Assembly: GCA_947502305.1 (NCBI GenBank)
Contig: CANMZA010000001.1
Location: forward strand, 1-64,000
DNA from: an uncultured Erythrobacter sp.
GTDB taxonomy: Bacteria > Pseudomonadota > Alphaproteobacteria > Sphingomonadales > Sphingomonadaceae
Direction of reading: 5' to 3'
DNA: 64,000 nt
Below, piece after piece: positions 61,889 to 64,000 of this stretch. Each line of letters starts with the position of its first letter. The first letter of the stretch is position 1. Below the pieces are notes generated by a model. The model was not told the DNA's origin. It ran no database searches and worked only from the letters and a program-made list of their open reading frames with translations. The position numbers were made by a program, and so were the translations under genes.

Positions 61889-63115
61889 CTAATTCTCCGT
61901 CGGAGTGTCTGATTGCGCGGTGCCTTTTAACGGCTTTCCGCTTTTGAACATCGCCGCAATGGCGCTGTGAATAGGTACGGGCGGTTCGCCCCACAGGACG
62001 CGCATTTTATCCAGCGGGCGGGACCGTGCGGCATAGAACCGTTCGATCAGCCCTTCGCGCAATTTGTAAAAGCGTTGGAACACTTTCACCCGGCGTTCCG
62101 GTTTGGCGGCGAAGAACAAGAAACGGGCGAGCAAGCGGTAATATCCGGTCTTCGCCCAATGCCGCCGCGCACGCGCCGCAAACAAGGCGGACAATTGCGG
62201 CCCGGTCAAATCCGCTTCCTCTGCCGCCAATAGCGCGTTTTCAACCGCCACGCACATCGTATAGCTGGTGAGCGGATGGACGAACCCGCCGCGCGCGCCT
62301 GCAATCGCGACGCCGGGGATGGCGATTTCATCTTGATAAGCGCCAAAATCGCCGCCCGTCAGAACCGGCAGAACGCCGGCCTCATGCCCGACAATCGCAT
62401 TGTCTTGCCAGCCATGATCGCGCGTATATTGGTCAATCCGGCCCGACAGAGCGCCGCGGTCAAGTTTTGGATCATCGGCGTAATAGGTGTCTTCAACAAA
62501 CACGTCATGGGAGCTGAGCGGCAGCGTATAGACAAATCGGTATGCGCCGCCATTGCCATGCGGGGCAAGCTGTTCGACATTGGCGTCCATGATCACCGGA
62601 CGTTCCAATCCGTGCGGCTCGCTCAGGCGCATATGCCGCCCCAGAAACACTTGCCATCCGCCGCGCAAATGGGCGGAACTTTGGAACGACCGGCAATCGA
62701 TAACCGCGCGCGCCTCTAACCGGGTGCCGCCTTCTAAATCCACGCCATGCGCGTCCAAATTCGCTGCTTTACAGCCCAGCATCACGGCGGTGTCTGGCAA
62801 TTCGCGCACCAAACCTTCGTGAAATTCGCTGCTGGCCATTGACCAGTAAGCGGTTTGCAGGGTGCGGCGATATTTGGGAAATTCGACGTCATAACCCGCA
62901 TCCCAGCCTGTTTGCCGAAATCCGGACAGCAATTCGCGGCCAGCTTCTGATAAATCGCTGTCAAACCAGCTCCAACGGTGATTGCCGCCGATGGTTTTGC
63001 CAGATTCGATCAGCGCCAGCCGAAACTCAGGGCGGGCCCGGTGCAGGGCGAGCGCGATCAGCCCGCCAGCAAGGCCGCCGCCAACAATGGCCACATCGAA
63101 TTGGGAATCGCTCAT
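61889..63115 (-). CDS. crtY: Lycopene beta-cyclase (CrtY type)
   Basis: This 408-residue FAD-binding protein has VAIVGGGLAGGLIALAL, then GKTIGGNHRWSWFDSDL, the CrtY hallmark, and FVEDTYYAD and GARGGFVHPLTSYTMC in the later half. It cyclises lycopene to beta-carotene. The ATG at 63115 is used; a TTG at 63121 is two codons longer. It heads the crt run; the upstream region has a 12-bp tandem repeat. Confidence 0.95.
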   Translation of the reverse strand: MSDSQFDVAIVGGGLAGGLIALALHRARPEFRLALIESGKTIGGNHRWSWFDSDLSEAGRELLSGFRQTGWDAGYDVEFPKYRRTLQTAYWSMASSEFHEGLVRELPDTAVMLGCKAANLDAHGVDLEGGTRLEARAVIDCRSFQSSAHLRGGWQVFLGRHMRLSEPHGLERPVIMDANVEQLAPHGNGGAYRFVYTLPLSSHDVFVEDTYYADDPKLDRGALSGRIDQYTRDHGWQDNAIVGHEAGVLPVLTGGDFGAYQDEIAIPGVAIAGARGGFVHPLTSYTMCVAVENALLAAEEADLTGPQLSALFAARARRHWAKTGYYRLLARFLFFAAKPERRVKVFQRFYKLREGLIERFYAARSRPLDKMRVLWGEPPVPIHSAIAAMFKSGKPLKGTAQSDTPTEN

Positions 63116-63180
63116 GCGCAAACCGCCGTAGTGCAGGGTCGCGCGCGGGGCAATATTGCAGGATAAGCAACATGGCCCCT

Positions 63181-63212
63181 TACGGGGCGCGATACGGGGC
63201 GCAATACGGGGC
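63181..63212. repeat. 12-bp tandem repeat (2.7 copies) in the crtY/ompV divergent region
   Basis: TACGGGGCGCGA (63181-63192), TACGGGGCGCAA (63193-63204) and TACGGGGC (63205-63212) follow directly. They lie between the divergent crtY and MipA/OmpV-like genes, in the probable promoter zone. Possible roles include a repeated binding site; there is no direct evidence. Confidence 0.75.
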
Positions 63213-63319
63213 TTTGAACAGGCACCGGGCGCGCTGTTTGGAAAGGGAATGGAGGCACGCTCAGCAAAACATCCCGCCGTTCAGCGAAACAAAAGGCCGC
63301 GTGGTTAGTATGTGCTTCT

Positions 63320-64000
63320 ATGACAAGCAAAAACCCGATCCGCATCATCGCTTCAACCGCCGTGCCATTCGCCGTCTCAACCGCCGTTCTGGGCGCGCCC
63401 TGTATGGCGGCGCCTGTTTGGGCGGCTGATGGCGTGTCTGACGAAGGTGCTGCCGAGACTAGCGCGATTGCCGAGACTGGCGATACAGCGCAAACGGCAC
63501 AGCAGCCGCAAGCTACGCAGCAACCCGGACCTCCGTCAGGCGTCAGCGGTAGGCCGGATGCTGGCCAAGGCGGCCCTCCTTTTAAACCGGTGTTTGACGA
63601 AACATGGGCGACCGTTGGCATCGGTGCCGGATTGGTGCCGAGCTATTCCGGTTCTGATGATTACCGTGTCTTTCCGTTGCCGCTGATTGTTGGCCGGGTC
63701 GGCGGGGTCGGGATCAGTCCGAATGGGCCGGGTTTCAACCTTGATGTGCTGTCCGCTGCACCGTCGCGCGGGCCCGCCAAACCCAGCGTCTCTTTCGGAC
63801 CTTCTTTCCGGTTTCGCAACGACCGGGCCAATCAAATCGAAGACCCCGTGGTCCAATTGGCGGGCGAACTCGACACCGCGATCGAAGTCGGCGTGAATGG
63901 CGGCGTCAGTTTTCCCGGCGTGCTGACGGGCGGTGACCGTTTGAGCGTTTCGGCGCAGGTCCGCTGGGATATTCTGGGCGCGCATGACGGGATGCTGTTT
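63320..64000 (+). CDS. MipA/OmpV-family outer membrane protein, N-terminal part (runs off window)
   Basis: An open frame starts at the ATG 63320 and is still open at the window end (227 codons). It has a signal peptide (VPFAVSTAVLGAPCMAAPV) and a Gln/Pro/Ala-rich linker. The MipA/OmpV start WATVGIGAGLVPSYSGSDDY follows, then FPLPLIVGRVGGVGISPNGP. The family forms small outer-membrane beta-barrels with roles in scaffolding or efflux-linked osmoadaptation. The stop and C-terminal strands lie beyond the window. Confidence 0.85.
   Translation, partial: MTSKNPIRIIASTAVPFAVSTAVLGAPCMAAPVWAADGVSDEGAAETSAIAETGDTAQTAQQPQATQQPGPPSGVSGRPDAGQGGPPFKPVFDETWATVGIGAGLVPSYSGSDDYRVFPLPLIVGRVGGVGISPNGPGFNLDVLSAAPSRGPAKPSVSFGPSFRFRNDRANQIEDPVVQLAGELDTAIEVGVNGGVSFPGVLTGGDRLSVSAQVRWDILGAHDGMLF

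Overview
This window looks like a chromosomal segment from an alphaproteobacterium of the Sphingomonadales, most likely an Erythrobacteraceae member. That is an inference from gene content, not from a marker gene: a crtY-crtI-crtB carotenoid cluster, a BciA-type bacteriochlorophyll vinyl reductase, a MetH split into two proteins, a two-protein glycine decarboxylase P, a CsgF/CsgG/CsgH curli system, and dense operons with ATGA stop/start overlaps.

Layout. 1-255 is the end of an unrecognised gene. 545-5203 is a sensory system: a CheB-CheR-PAS protein, PAS-HWE histidine kinase and single-domain response regulator. A 26-bp tandem duplication splits what appears to have been one about 1,390-residue CheBR-kinase. 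5295-8017 holds bciA and a sodium:solute symporter. 8108-8245 is a 45-codon lasso-peptide-like precursor gene with no maturation genes beside it. 8256-13196 (minus) is a sugar-use operon: GH42 glycosidase, Gfo/Idh dehydrogenase, aldo/keto reductase, TauD-like dioxygenase. 13289-19524 is a methionine-cycle operon (ArsR-methyltransferase regulator, metF, metH part 1, GNAT, metH part 2) behind a 22-bp palindrome.

19795-29962 is the most striking region: a curli-type amyloid locus with csgF, csgG, four very large curlin-repeat proteins (464, 365, 549 and 668 residues), a smaller curlin, an unknown secreted protein and csgH. A GC-rich hairpin precedes the first curlin gene and one follows each of the four large ones. 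30083-34964 is gcvT-gcvH-gcvPA-gcvPB behind a tandem glycine riboswitch. 35006-37258 (minus) is a flippase-like protein and a MobA-like nucleotidyltransferase; 37374-38129 is an Nmad3-like protein.

38130-46341 is largely valine catabolism (acyl-CoA dehydrogenase, 3-hydroxyisobutyryl-CoA hydrolase, enoyl-CoA hydratase, 3-hydroxyisobutyrate dehydrogenase, and mmsA in a separate operon with a lipoprotein, a DUF1214/DUF1254 pair and RidA). 46484-46557 is tRNA-Gly(CCC), followed by a NUC1-type nuclease with a lamin-tail domain. 48064-54012 holds an SDR, a GDT1-like membrane protein, Dps, Pgl, Nudix, DinB and an MFS exporter. 54024-63115 (minus) is a colinear run: crtY, crtI, a small hypothetical, LOG, crtB, an NTF2-like protein and a two-subunit biotin-dependent acyl-CoA carboxylase. 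The window ends in the 5' part of a MipA/OmpV-family outer membrane protein gene.

All assignments rest on reading the translated sequence and recalled family motifs. No database search was run.
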